Assembly: GCA_903772945.1 (NCBI GenBank)
Contig: CAICTM010000021.1
Coordinates: 120,048 to 184,047 of the forward strand
Direction of reading: 5' to 3'
Origin: Seminavis robusta
Lineage: Eukaryota > Bacillariophyta > Bacillariophyceae > Naviculales > Naviculaceae
Length of the DNA stretch: 64,000 bases
Below the pieces are notes generated by a model. It did no database searches. It was not told the DNA's origin and saw only the letters and a list, made by a program, of their open reading frames with translations. The translations under genes were made by a program, and so were the position numbers. This document shows positions 21,701-32,919 of the stretch, piece by piece (positions within the stretch are counted from its first letter, which is position 1; every line of letters starts with the position of its first letter).

Positions 21701-23697
21701 TTGTAATCATCCGTAAAATCATGAGACCTGGTCACGTGGTCGAACTGCTTCAGTTCATGCATGAGCCGACGTCCAAGTTGCACAGCTTCCCGCCGGCTAT
21801 CGGAGATCGAGCTATTGACAAGGAAGTCCACCGCTTGGCTGCCAACAAAGGTGTTCTGGTATACCTTGCCGTGATAGTGGTGGTGTTTGATTTTGACGCC
21901 TTGACGGAACAAAGCGCCAATTTTCTGTAACTCAGGGTCAACATCAGATTGTGTTTCCTCTTGTTTATCATCAGGTAACAATTGCAGGTCTGAAGCAGTA
22001 TCGTCCAAATTCTCTACTTCGCCCTGTCGTTGCTGCCTCACTTCTATTCGAGCTTTGCGATCCTCAGGTCCCACAAGCTGGTACATTGTCGTGGGGCAAT
22101 CAATAAGCTCAATGTCCGAGTTGCCAACGTGTTCAAAGACGAAATACTCCTCGGCTAAAAGGCGCCCCAGCAACATGGCATCTTGTCGCGTTTCCGCAAA
22201 TCCTTTCTTGACCAGGAATTTTATTGCCTGTGGCCCCGTAAATGCATTGTGATAGGTTTTGAGATAGTATACGCGATCTTTTACTTTCATCCCGCGTTCA
22301 AAAGCGACTGCGATCTCCTCCATGTTGATGTTTGCTGCCTCCAATTCCATGGCTATTGACAACTTGGAAGATTCTTGTTGAGAATTATGGAGGCTCCGCC
22401 CACTGGGAATGGGAGGAAGGCCTCTCATGGGCACGCCAGATGGCATCTCGACATCCTGACTGATAGATATTCTGCTGCCAGAATTTCGAGTAGACATGTC
22501 CACGAGCGTTTTTCTCTTTTCCAGAGGTGTGAATCGGAAAAAGTAATACTTGTCACGGAACTTGTGGTCGTTGGTCACATGGTGAAACAGATTGAGATGC
22601 GATTGCAATTGTCGCCCAATCAACTCTGCCCGGCTGCGACTGGAAGCAAAGCCGACTCTGACCATGTAGCTGACGGCATCTTTAGCAATGAAGCAATTAT
22701 TATAGACGGTGAATCGGTATCGATGATCCTTGACGGGCAGGTCACGTTCCAGTGCTTTGGCGATATCTTCCAACGTGGTATGGGGCGGCAGCAATGACAG
22801 AACCGAAGTTACACTCATCCGGGAAGAGACTGAGTCCCCACTGTCTGTTCGTCGTGCCTTTCGGCTACTACTCGTTTCATCCGCGAGAGATCCATCGTCA
22901 CTTCGAGCATCACCATTATCAGTGAGCCCAAAATCTTCGAGGGAGAAGAAACTGCTGTTGGCGGACGAGTCCATTTCGCTCATGTTATCTCCCGCAACCA
23001 AGGCATCAAACAGGGCGCCCAGGTTTTGCCGTTCACTGTGTGGATTGAGCAAGCGTTCGTTCTGTGGAATGAATCGGAAGAATAGAAAGGCATCGGCAAA
23101 GTCGTGATCTCGTGTGACGTGTTCCAGACTATGGACTTCTCGGTTGGAATCTAGGACCAATTCGACGGCTTCCTCTCGACTCATGGCCAATTTGAGTTTC
23201 AAGATCACGTCCACAGCTTCTCGTCCCACAAAACACTGCGTGTAGGTACGAAAGTGATAGACACGATCTTGAATGTCTACATTGCGTTCCAGCATGTCCA
23301 TGATATCCCAACTTGTTTTTTCTTTTTTGGCTTGTTCGACTTGACTTGGTAAATTGCGGTACAAACGGTAAAAGAGTTTTTCATCTTTGAGCTCATGATC
23401 CCCAGTGACATGTCGTAGTATTTGGAATTGTTGATTGATTTCCAAGCCCAGTTTGAGTGCTTGATCTCTTGACACATCGTTGTAACCCCTCTCTTGCAGA
23501 ACCTCTACCAAAGCCGAAACAGCATCCTTCCCCACGAGGACGTTTTGGTATGTTTGCAGCCTGTACTTGCGATCTTGAATCAAGTTTTGTTGATGTATCT
23601 TGTCTTGAAATGCAGCAGCAATAGCTTCCAAATGAGATGACTCGTCTGACGTCGGCGTCGCCGCGTTGCTCGTACCCAAGGTATCCTGGGATGACAT
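18794..23697 (-). CDS. Seven-DEP-repeat protein with class II adenylyl-cyclase-like C-terminal domain
   Basis: Exon 1 is 23697-20097 and exon 2 is 20001-18794; the 95-bp GT-AG intron keeps frame (1602 residues). Seven DEP-like repeats start near residues 22, 128, 304, 456, 588, 738 and 851. Each has the pattern YxxxFVGxxAVxxLV, then SRxEAVxLGR, then FxHVTxxHxFxDxxxFYRF. DEP domains bind membranes or GPCR/G-protein partners. The C-terminal 500 residues resemble class II nucleotidyl cyclases. The parts seen are FRFLPIN near 1100, GKGLDIKGKS with Lys1132 and Lys1139, a metal-type DFD at 1366-1368, and HGAECFNYYFP with His1466 and Asn1472 followed by DDEF. The residue two before Lys1139, usually the catalytic His, is Lys1137. 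The cyclase call comes from motif recall and needs a profile search. There is no signal or transmembrane segment. Confidence 0.75.
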
Positions 23698-25037
23698 GGT
23701 TGATTGCTTGGTCGTCTGCAGTCGTCTGTTTGTTGTTTCTGGAGAGGAGGTTGTTCTGAGGGTATCCTGACTGAATTGCGGAAGGTACTCAATGCCTTCT
23801 TAGCCAGGGCCGGCGCTTCCTCTCAATTTTTCAGGGTTTTGGTGGGAATCTGTGTCTGTCAGGCTGGTCAGCCCAGAGGGTACAACTGTAGCGAGATATG
23901 CCTCTTTCAGATTCAGATTGACCCCAGCACTGTCCAACTTTTCCCAATTGAGCAGCAGTTCAGTTTCTTTTGCACCAATTGGCTATATGTCATGGAGATG
24001 GATGGATCCCTCCAAAAGAATTCAGACGTTGGAAGAATGGATGCAATACAGTGAGGGTAGGTGGTAGGTGTGAACCCCAGAAAGTTTCCCTTCCCTGCCT
24101 TCAGTCCGTGCCAGTGACAAAGCTTTCAGACCAGAGAAAAGAGGTATCAGGCCAGCACTTGAATTGATGATTGATTTGATTCGGCTTGGAAAGTGCGGGT
24201 CTCTCTGAGGCTCAAGCAAGTAAGTCCAGAGGCTTCAATATCTCAAAGAGGTGATACCCAAAACTTGGATTCTTCTGTACTCTCTTTTGAAACTATGAAT
24301 CAGTACTGAGGAAAATATACTAGATCGTGGACTGGCACTCCCTCACTGACGCCCCGCCACCTTGGCGTGGGAAACTTATGAACAGTCTGACCGAGTTGGA
24401 AGATTCCTGATCCTTGAGGTTTCTTGAGCAGTTCGGCACGAATTGAAACCCAAAGACCTTGTTGGGACCAAGGGAGCATGAAATCTTGATCTATGAATCC
24501 TTTCTGACGTCTAAGTAGCTAGCTAGCTATCTAGACTACGACCGCCCTGAGCTTCTATTGTCCTGCCGCAGCAATTGTTCTGTCGTTTGGCTTGGGCAGG
24601 AACGAGATCGAATGAATGAGGAAAGATCTGTTCGATCGAGGCTGATCAAGAACAAGCTGCATGGGAAGATGGAAGCAGTTTACGCGGAGTCGCAAAAAGC
24701 TTTTTCAGTGGGTCGTGTAAAGACACAGAGCTTTAACTGCCGTACCGGTACCGTAGTGTCCAGGAAAAGGCTCAAGTTGCCCGGTGTTCTGTGTATCGGT
24801 AAATGTAGCCGGTTCCGCCGCCAGGAACGGCTCCAAACCATGGCCACAATGTGTGTGTCCTGCCCTCAAGCTATGATGATCCTGCCGCATTAAGACAACA
24901 CTCACATACGGTACTAGTAGGTACATGTCCTATAGCTAGCTAGCTAGCTGGCCAGCCAGCCAAATATTTACCCATGCTCACAACTCCAGATTCTCTACTA
25001 GCATAACTTATTGTGGTGTGCGTCCATGCACACTTCA
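23698..25037. other. Intergenic region
   Basis: No gene is supported. It contains AGCTAGCTAGCT runs at about 24513 and 24933, the latter followed by GGCCAGCCAGCC, and a GTACCGGTACC word at about 24741-24751. Open frames are short and featureless. Confidence 0.5.
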
Positions 25038-26205
25038 TCACTCCAATGATAAGAGCTTGAGTGATGTTTCTAGTCCATCACACATTTGTTCCAGTTCCTT
25101 CCAACTTTGCACTTGACATTGATTCCACGTCTTTTGATACGTTTGGATTCGTTGCTGGGGAAGCAGGTTGACGGCTTGTTCCACCAACGTCCGATACACC
25201 ACCATTTGGGGCCACAGGGCACAACACACATACGGCATGTCAGCCAGCGGGAGAAAGAGTCTTGTTGTGTTTGGTCCAGTATGTTTCAGTGCCATGGGTT
25301 TCTTTCTTTCCCATGACTTTGTGGAAGTCCCCGTTTCCGCCCAAAGCCAGATCGAATTGGATGACATCATCCCACAAGTATTCGGTTCGAATGGTGACAA
25401 TGGTATGATTGTGTATTGATGATGAACCACCCGCCAACTGATAGTAGTATCTGTATCAAGCCGTCAAGTGTCCATAAGAATCAGTCATTCCCACAGTTTT
25501 GAATGCCTCCTGTAGTAGTTGGTTGCAGTCCGAGTAGTCAGGAAGTGAATCAGAAACACTTTGTGCCTTGACAGGGTTGTAGCTGGGGTTCAATGCTTGG
25601 GTGAAGGATTGGAGCGAGGGAAAACATTTGAAATAGAATTTTTGGACGTGCTGATAAAAGAGTTTGCTTCGTTTTCTGCACTTGTTTCGATGCTCCACAC
25701 ACATAGGAACATTTTGCCCCCACCAGCTGATGAACCGATCAATGGGAGCTCGGACAACAAAGAGCAGTACATCCTCGGAAGAGAGATGTTTGCCAAAGGT
25801 TCTTTGGTAGTGAGTGATCCCCTTGATATACCTGGAAATGGTAGATTCTTCCACTCCATTGAAAATTTCCAGGCAGCGCTGTTTTTTCTTGGGACCCCCG
25901 AAGGAACAATTGTTCCACTTGATGACGTTGTCGCGGAGTGTTGTCCCGCCCGTTTTTCCAATATGCATCAAGTGAATGGAAGGCTGAGGGTCTGTTGGCA
26001 GAGAGTAGTTGTAGAACAACAGACTACTACCGGTAGTATTCAGTTGTTTGTCAGACACGGCACCCACTTGTAATAACACCTGCAACCGTTTTGTGTGGTT
26101 TCCTAACTGCAAATGAATAAGAGGCTTAGGAAGATTGCCAGCTGCTGGTACCATGAAGAGATTGGCACCTTCACTGATGTGGTACTGGTACCACCCCTCG
26201 GACAA
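25038..26205 (-). pseudogene. Sulfotransferase-like gene, interrupted
   Basis: The upstream frame (26205-25456) contains a PAPS-binding loop HIGKTGGTTL and a 3'-phosphate-binding segment RAPIDRFISWW, typical of membrane or secretory sulfotransferases. An in-frame TGA at 25456-25458 stops it. The same frame then continues with plausible sulfotransferase sequence (VTIRTEYLWDD, then LALGGNGDF) to a second stop at about 25240. The last part, containing MPYVCCALWPQMVVYRTLVE, is in another frame (to 25038), so a frameshift lies near 25240-25275. No ATG opens the first frame upstream of MVPAAGN, and the 5' sequence lies in a different frame. Introns do not explain the breaks. It is probably a decayed gene; sequencing errors are an alternative. 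Confidence 0.65.
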
Positions 26206-26349
26206 CGATGATTCGATGTTCCTAATGTTTGACCATCAGGTTGCACACCGGTAGTACTTTTCTTCACCGCTGTATTAGTTGGATCCCCTGGGACGACGAT
26301 CATTTAAAAAATGTTGCATTACCCAGGGCTCTACAACGGAGATTGTGTG

Positions 26350-27460
26350 CGAGCTACTTTGTTTTAGTTGGACTTTGGATACGGTTTGGAGAGCTATTGT
26401 AAACACTCAATGGGATGATACCACTCCAGATCTGATTGATTGGACAGCCCATGGCAGGGCAGTCAACAGGCACGAGACCAGAAAAACAACACTGGTGAAG
26501 CTTTTGTTTGACATTCTTCCAGTGGGCAAAAGGGTCCACAAGTATGATGCCAAGTACGATCATCGTGCCCACACTGTGGTGGCGACAATGAAACAGCAGC
26601 CCATCTCTACCTGTGCACTCATGAAGATCCAACACTGTGGAGGACAACCATGCAGCAGGCTGTCAGCAAAAAACTGCGCAAATGTGATATGATCCATCCC
26701 TGTTAGCATTGCTTTGCAAGGGCTCAGTGCTTCTTCGCAGGCAAGCATCTTTCCCATCTGAGTTCCCAGAAAGGTATGATAACTGGTCATCGACCAGAAC
26801 CAATTGGGTGGAACAACTTCTCAAGGGCCGACTCTCCAATTGTGGACCAAGCACCAGGGGGACTATCTCCATCATGTTCAAAAACATACATCCAAGAAAA
26901 ACGTACCATATGGACTACCAACTTGGCTCACTCTTACTCCAACAATGGTTTCTACTGTGGATGACCGCAATGCAGCCAGGCATGGACGTGATAAACAGAG
27001 CAGTGGATCAAGAAGCAGCAACAGCTTCAACGGGAAGTAGACTTCTGTATGAGCAGGCAGACCAGTGCCACTGTCTCTTGTCAACTCCATTTTCAAAAGG
27101 CCACTAGAGGACCAAATGGAAATGGCACCATCCGATATCAAAGCCTGGCTTTCAAATTGGATGCCAGTGGTGGACAAAGCAAGTAGAGAGCAGCAACAAC
27201 TGGCCGCAGCCTTCCATGAGGCAGCAGTAACTTTGGATCAGGCTTTCGGGTCTGACCTTGATTTAGATGACAGCAGTGTTGACACTCAAGCAATAGTGCA
27301 GCTAGTAGCAGTGCTGATGACAGCAGCAGCACGGGCGGGTCCGGTTGGTGACCTTCCCCTTAATATCTTGCCTCGGTTGGGTTTTAAACTTTCCCGGCTG
27401 AGGGGGCCAACTCTCTCCGCCCCAATGTTTGTGGGGGTTATCGGTTTAGGGTAGCGGCAC
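26350..27460 (+). mobile_element. Degenerate non-LTR-like retroelement coding relic
   Basis: Plus-strand frames spell, with several frameshifts and a stop, the 3' half of a retroelement-type ORF. The pieces in order are DWTAHGRAVNRH and LLFDILPVGKRVHKYD, then in another frame a zinc-knuckle-like CPHCGGDNETAAHLYLC, then GWNNFSRAD, then RNAARHGRD, then a tail with AWLSNWMPVVDKA. This order resembles the post-RT region of elements I recall from diatom genomes. The reverse transcriptase core is not visible. A 20-bp word (26382-26401) recurs exactly at 27510-27529. The relic is non-functional, and family assignment is tentative. Confidence 0.5.
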
Positions 27461-27900
27461 GGTGGATAGTCGTACTCAGAGTAGCCTTAAAATAGAATTC
27501 TATTTTATCGGTTTGGAGAGCTATTGTATTTTAAAAGAGTCCTCAGTCATTGGGAGATAGATTAGCTAGCTATGATAGTACATGTATGCATAGTTGCATG
27601 GAGATGACACATGATCGTTCCATGATTTTACGCTCGGACTTCGGATAATGTGAGCTTCTCTAAAGAGATGGCCTGCCCCTGCCTTAAACCGGTAGAGCCA
27701 GGCCACGCGGCTGGACTCACGTACTCAGGACTGAATTTACCGCACATTTTTTGCTGCAGGAGTGGTGAAGTCATGACGAAGCGCGCGCTTTGAGTTGCAG
27801 GGGTTCACCGCAGTTTTAAGATCTTGTAAGTTTTGGTGATGGGTGATGGAAAATTGCATAATATGTTCCAGGGTCACAATTGCGGCGCAGCATCATCAGC
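27461..27900. other. Intergenic region
   Basis: No gene is seen. It contains the second copy of the 20-bp word at 27510-27529, preceded by a small palindrome-like AATAGAATTCTATTTT. It leads into the MsrA-like gene promoter. Confidence 0.5.
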
Positions 27901-28985
27901 ATGCATTCACGATCCTTCGTCAACCCACCGTTTGTAGTTGTACACAGCTTGAGCCACCCCCCTTTGGTCTGCGTACTCTTTATTCTTTTAGTTGCAGTCC
28001 ATGTGTGTAATGCCATTGTCGTGGAGCGACGTTCCTTCTTGGAAAATGCTGGACAGGCAACTCTTCTTCTTGGGGCTCTGATGGCACTCGATGTTCCGGC
28101 AGCAGCCGCCTCTTCCTCGTCATCGCCCGTGGTGGAATCCATCTATATTGGATGTGGCTGCTTTTGGCATCTTCAGCACAGTGTTGCTATGTTTGAACGA
28201 GACCAGTTGGGACGAAAAGGGGGACAACTAACGGCCAAGACGGGGTATGCCGGAGGACTTGCTACCACTAAAATGAACACAGACACGGCTTCCAGCATCG
28301 AAGACGGTCGAGTCTGCTATCACAATCCCGAGGGAATTGCCGATTACGGTCAGTTGGGATATGCCGAGGTGGTGGGGGTACAGGTACCGACCGACAGAAT
28401 GTTGGATATGATCCAGGTGTACTTTGACAACTTTGATGCCAACACCAAAGGTGAGTGAGTGTGGTCTATTCCCGCACGAGCTCTTGATGATAGTATTATC
28501 CTTTACTCAATTGGGTTTCCTCCCAACCATTTTGCTTAGACCGCCGTGATCCCATGGATTTGGGATCAGAATATCGATCCATTCTAGGGTTGCCAGGTGG
28601 TATCCAGCATCCACAATACGCTTCCATCAAGAGAGCTGCCAAGCGAGCTGGATTCAGGCTGCAGACAGGCAAAGGCCGTGATCCCGACACATTGGGGACA
28701 CAACTGGTCTATGTCTACGACACTCTAGAGTTTCCGTTTCACCAGGCAGAAATATATCACCAGTTTCATGTAAGTATTGAGCATACCTTGCTCGTCTTGC
28801 CTTGCTTGTGTGGTGTTTCTCCAGCACCCGCCCTCACTTTCTTTGATTCATGTCATCAGAACGACTTTCAATCCCTTCCGTATGGACCACAATACAACAA
28901 CCTGGCCAGTCGAGCTTTTGAGGATGGGCGGTTACAAACTACAGGATGTCCAGATCGCCTTCCTCCGTTACCCTCCACCACTTGA
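27901..28985 (+). CDS. Peptide methionine sulfoxide reductase A-like protein, predicted plastid or secretory
   Basis: Exons 27901-28450, 28540-28769 and 28860-28985 give 301 residues. The core has GCGCFWHLQHSV (the MsrA GCFW nucleophile), TGYAGG, GYAEVVGV, a substrate-side EYRSIL and Y(H)QFHND. These fit the MsrA fold that reduces methionine-S-sulfoxide. The N-terminus is unusual. A strongly hydrophobic signal-peptide-like segment (LVCVLFILLVAVHVCNA) is followed by ERRSFLENAG and an Ala/Leu-rich stretch ending in AAAAS, like a twin-arginine lumen signal. Thylakoid-lumen targeting is therefore plausible, though the typical Phe after the signal cleavage site is absent. ATG 27901 is used because the upstream frame offers only TTG. 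The second intron (90 bp) has no in-frame stop. Confidence 0.8.
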
Positions 28986-29475
28986 TCGATTAATTTAAAA
29001 ATGGATAATATCAATGAGTATCAGAAGCAACACCTATCATAGTAGTCGACTACCTAGCTAGAATTTGATCTTTGGCAGCTCAAGTGGCATCACCCCAACG
29101 GTCCCAGCATCGTACCTGGTACCGTTTAACAAAAATGTAGTTCGCATGTCTGGAAAGGTGTCATTGAAACGCGACTACTGTAGCTAGACTAAGAAGATCC
29201 AAACTCATGACTGATGACATCAGTGACACCAACCAAGCAGTCGTTTCGGAACAAAACAACAGATCGTCGTTGTTGTCGATATCAGCAGCGTCCTCATTGC
29301 TCTACCCGTATGCCCACCACACCATCCACCCACCACCGCAGCCACTGCATTGCCTAGCCTCGCCCCCCTCGCTCCTTAACATATCTATTTAGTATTTATT
29401 TCCTCTTGCCTCCATTATCACAACTCAGTTGCACCAATAGATCGAGATCCACTCAAAACAAAGAAGCAAATCATA
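28986..29475. other. Intergenic region
   Basis: No supported gene. A short open frame at 29207-29392 is Ser/His/Pro-rich with no recognisable feature. Confidence 0.5.
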
Positions 29476-30009
29476 ATGTCCTGTGCTGACCAACGACTGA
29501 GCCACAGAGCTGCGGTGATTTGGCACAAACTAATCCCCGGCGCCGCGATTTCCTTTGATTTGTTGGCAGAGACGTTGCTGAGTAATGCCTTTAACAGCCA
29601 CTCGTGTCTGAACCAGACCGAAGCCATCTTTCGATCCATGGCGTTTGCGATATCCTGGCTGGTGGGGCTCAAGACCATGAAGTGGACGTTTCCCAGCGAT
29701 GACCTACTTTCGCCCAACAAAAAGTATTGGATGCGGATCAAGCATGCCGTGGTCAATGTAGGCGTGGTGACGTTTTGGCTGTTTACCATTTCCGACTTTC
29801 CTCTGCTCTGCTGGATTGGCAATGAAAACCAAGAAATGATCAGTGGAACGAGAGCCATTTCGTTGCTGTCGATCCAAGCCTTGGTACTCTTGGAAATAGT
29901 GGAAACCAACCAACAAGAGGATACTGATGTAGTTGCAAATCCACAACATGCGGAAGAAGGCAATCAAGCAGGTGCACTGCAAAATGAACAATCCAAGTTG
30001 CTGGGGTGA
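29476..30009 (+). CDS. Hypothetical small membrane protein
   Basis: An ATG-initiated 177-residue frame. It has two hydrophobic segments at about 92-115 (VVNVGVVTFWLFTISDFPLLCW) and 126-141 (ISLLSIQALVLLEIVE), and a polar Gln/Asn/Glu-rich tail. No family is recognised. An opposite-strand frame of similar length exists (29963-29418), but its composition is Ser-rich and disordered, so the plus frame is preferred. It could be a fragment or one exon of a larger gene; no neighbour supports an extension. Confidence 0.4.
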   Translation: MSCADQRLSHRAAVIWHKLIPGAAISFDLLAETLLSNAFNSHSCLNQTEAIFRSMAFAISWLVGLKTMKWTFPSDDLLSPNKKYWMRIKHAVVNVGVVTFWLFTISDFPLLCWIGNENQEMISGTRAISLLSIQALVLLEIVETNQQEDTDVVANPQHAEEGNQAGALQNEQSKLLG

Positions 30010-30911
30010 GATGTGCTACATGTACATGTACTGTATACATGCCGGTTCTATTGCATTCCCTTGAAGGAGCAAGTTGTCAATGAGTTTGTGTGTGTTCCCT
30101 ACGCCTCTACGTATACTAGCTAGCTAGCTGTTCTACTATTTATTGATGTTTCAAGACGACGGCTCCCAAGACGGGAGATTCGTGAGCATTGTGGACATAC
30201 ATGTATATTAATTATTGGTTTTAGCTACATGTAATAGTTGCTTTGCGTGCTCTCGGTTTTGGATGCGGTGGGGGTATACCGGCACCAGACCCCGAAGGAA
30301 GTGGGTGGATCCCCCTCCCTCCGAGCCTTCAGCTGTAGCAGTGAAGATCTAACGAATACTTGTGATAGCTAGTAATCGGACGCAGAACGGAAACCGGAAG
30401 AAGAGATCAAAGGATCCTGATACAGAGTTGTGCAATCGAATTGATACCAGTAGAACTTCCGTATGGCCGTTGCATCGAGGCAAGTGAAACGTTAATAAGC
30501 CTGTCGATCTCTCGAAGATATTCATAGTGAAACTGCACGGTACAGGTACCATAGCTTGCTGCAACCATACTACTACCGTAGTAGTGCAAATACCATGGAT
30601 TAAATCAGAAAGCCAATGGAGGATTGTTCAGCATTCTAAAGGACCTCCCGCCTCGACCAACACCAGCCCCCCGCATGGAAAATCCCACCTGCACGCATTC
30701 GTACGTTAGGCTATCACAACATTGGAACGCAAATGGAAGTGGACTTGATTCGACATCACGAGTATAAAAGCAACAGTTCCTGGGGTTTTCGAAGCAATAA
30801 GAAAGCCTTTTTCTCGTCTTCCGGATGTTCGCCCTCACAATTTCGGTCTCAAAACCAATTCGGAACGTTGAGCAGCACGAATAGTTGTTCGATCTTATCA
30901 ACCCTCCAACC
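30010..30911. other. Intergenic region
   Basis: No gene supported. It holds a TACATGTACATGTAC run at 30018-30032 and a CTAGCTAGCTAGC run at about 30117. It includes the promoter of the DUF2252 gene. Confidence 0.5.
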
Positions 30912-32318
30912 ATGGCACTCTTTCGTCGCCATGCAGAAGCCATGGCACTCCTCACTTTCAAAGCCTCCATCTTTGCTCTTGTCGTCCTTGGAGCCACAGC
31001 TGCCAGGGATGTTGTGCAGGAGGTCACCAACTGGAACACCAACATCTCCTCGGCTGACCGAGACTCAAAGTACTGTCGTATGAAGAAAAGTCCCTTCATC
31101 TTCTACCGAGGTACAAACCACTTGTTCTGGAAAGACTTTGCCCATGATGCTCGATTGGACACCTACGGCAGCGAAGAGACAGTGACTTGGATCCAAGGAG
31201 ATTTGCACGTAGAGAACTTTGGATCCTTTGAGAATGACCAAGGCCAAGTCATCTATTCCATCAATGACTATGATGAAAGCATTGTGGCAGACTATCAGTA
31301 TGATGTGTGGCGTATGGCAATCAGTCTCGTCCTCTGGTTGAACGAACGGAATGTTACTGATCAGACCACGCAGGATGCCGTCATTGATGCCTTTACTGAG
31401 TCGTATCTTGATACCATGGCATCCTACCGCGGAAACAGCGACGAGACCAACAAGATCTTCACCAAGAGCAACACGTATGGCAAGCTCGACAATTTTCTAA
31501 ATGCCGTAGAAAAAGACGAGAGCCGTCAAAAGATGCTTGCCAAGTGGTGCCTCATGTCCAACGGAAGCCGGTACTTTGACTTGACCTACTACAAGCTGGA
31601 GAATGCAAGTGAAGTCAAAAAGGCAGATATACAAGCAGCCTTGGATGCTTATGTTGCCAGTACCTCCTATAGCAACAAAGGAACCGGTACGGGGGAATAC
31701 TTTGACATCAAGGACATTGCCAAGCGTGTGGCGGCAGGAACGGGAAGCCGAGGCCGTGAACGCTACTATATCTTGGTGGAGGGACCATCCGAGGATCAGG
31801 ATGACGATATCATTTTGGATGTCAAGCTTCAATCTCATCCTACCCCCTATGTTTACTTGGTGAACGACAACACTCGGGCAGATTACGACGCCCACTTTCA
31901 CGGTAACCACGCCGAGCGACATGCCGTTGCTTACAAGGCGCTAATTGACGAGGCCGACAATCATCTGGGCTGGATGCACCTTCCTAATACCAGTGGTGGC
32001 TACTTTAGTGTTCGTGAACGTTCTCCTTTCAAGAAAACCTACGACCCAGATGGCGACGACTCGGGAGTTACCAATACGGGAGATTACGAAGAACTCGCAG
32101 CGCAATGGGGTGCCGTTTTGGCCACAGCCCATGCCCGTGCAGACCAAGATACGAATGAATATGTGACCAAGAGCGTCGACAAGCAAATTGATATTCTCAC
32201 GGATGGCCATCACTCGGAATTTCGCGCACAAGTCCGCCATATTGCCTACGACTATGCGAATCAGGTGGTTGCAGACTACAACACTTTTGTGGCCAACCTT
32301 GCCCGCAGCAGCTGTTGA
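30912..32318 (+). CDS. Secreted DUF2252 family protein
   Basis: A 468-residue intronless protein. ATG 30912 opens a leader MALFRRHAEAMALL followed by a hydrophobic FKASIFALVVLGATAA, a good signal peptide. The mature part has KSPFIFYRG, WIQGDLHVENFG (about residues 94-105) and INDYDES (about 117). These are hallmarks of DUF2252, a mainly bacterial family distantly related to aminoglycoside-phosphotransferase-like kinases. The H-x-x-N and D-x-D-type residues expected for phosphotransfer geometry are present, but activity is unproven. Later blocks (HAERHAVAYKAL, ARADQD) also fit the family. A secretory route for a kinase-like fold is notable. Bacterial origin by transfer is possible but not testable here. 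Confidence 0.85.
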   Translation: MALFRRHAEAMALLTFKASIFALVVLGATAARDVVQEVTNWNTNISSADRDSKYCRMKKSPFIFYRGTNHLFWKDFAHDARLDTYGSEETVTWIQGDLHVENFGSFENDQGQVIYSINDYDESIVADYQYDVWRMAISLVLWLNERNVTDQTTQDAVIDAFTESYLDTMASYRGNSDETNKIFTKSNTYGKLDNFLNAVEKDESRQKMLAKWCLMSNGSRYFDLTYYKLENASEVKKADIQAALDAYVASTSYSNKGTGTGEYFDIKDIAKRVAAGTGSRGRERYYILVEGPSEDQDDDIILDVKLQSHPTPYVYLVNDNTRADYDAHFHGNHAERHAVAYKALIDEADNHLGWMHLPNTSGGYFSVRERSPFKKTYDPDGDDSGVTNTGDYEELAAQWGAVLATAHARADQDTNEYVTKSVDKQIDILTDGHHSEFRAQVRHIAYDYANQVVADYNTFVANLARSSC

Positions 32319-32919
32319 AACAGACGCAAATCAACCAAATCGAAAGGAAATAGCATAATGCATACCATTACATTCTACGTGCTCATCCCAATCAAAACCC
32401 TACGTACTCATCCCAATCAAAACCCTGTCACAAGCTAGCGTCTCGTCGTCACGTCTACTCCGGTTCGAAAATGGAAACTGTGAAGTTCATGGTACAAGAT
32501 CGTGCCCAGCAGTTAACCAACCATCCTGCAACATGGCTCGCTTCCGTGTACCGGTACATTAAACAGATCAGAAGGAAGGAGGAGATGGAGAGGTCTCAAT
32601 GTTAAAAATCCAGCAAGGAAGGAAGCTAAAGATTTGACACCCCTCCAGGTACTACTGGTACCGTGGCAACGAAAGCCCCACTACGGTACCTGTGCCTGAC
32701 AATGCCAGTCACAATAATGAGACCCCGTTCACCCAGAAAGTCCACCATGGATAGGCAGTGTTAGCTTCTTCATGAGGTCGTCCTGAAGCCTGGCAACCAA
32801 ACAGCCAACAGTGTATTGCGAAAACTTGCTTTCCAGCAAATTTGGAAGTAGGTACAGGCAGCTTGGCCCAACAGTCATCTCCATCTCCGGCGTTGGCCCT
32901 GAAAGTACGTCGGAAAGGG
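32319..32919. other. Convergent intergenic region with dispersed repeat copy
   Basis: It contains an inexact tandem of CTACGTRCTCATCCCAATCA at about 32376-32420. It also holds copy A (about 32695-32850) of a dispersed repeat whose copy B is at about 36866-37150. No gene is supported. Confidence 0.55.

Noticed and set aside
29418-29963. 181-codon minus-strand frame opposite the small membrane protein
   Set aside because: Ser-rich and featureless, while the plus frame has coherent membrane segments. Treated as a shadow.
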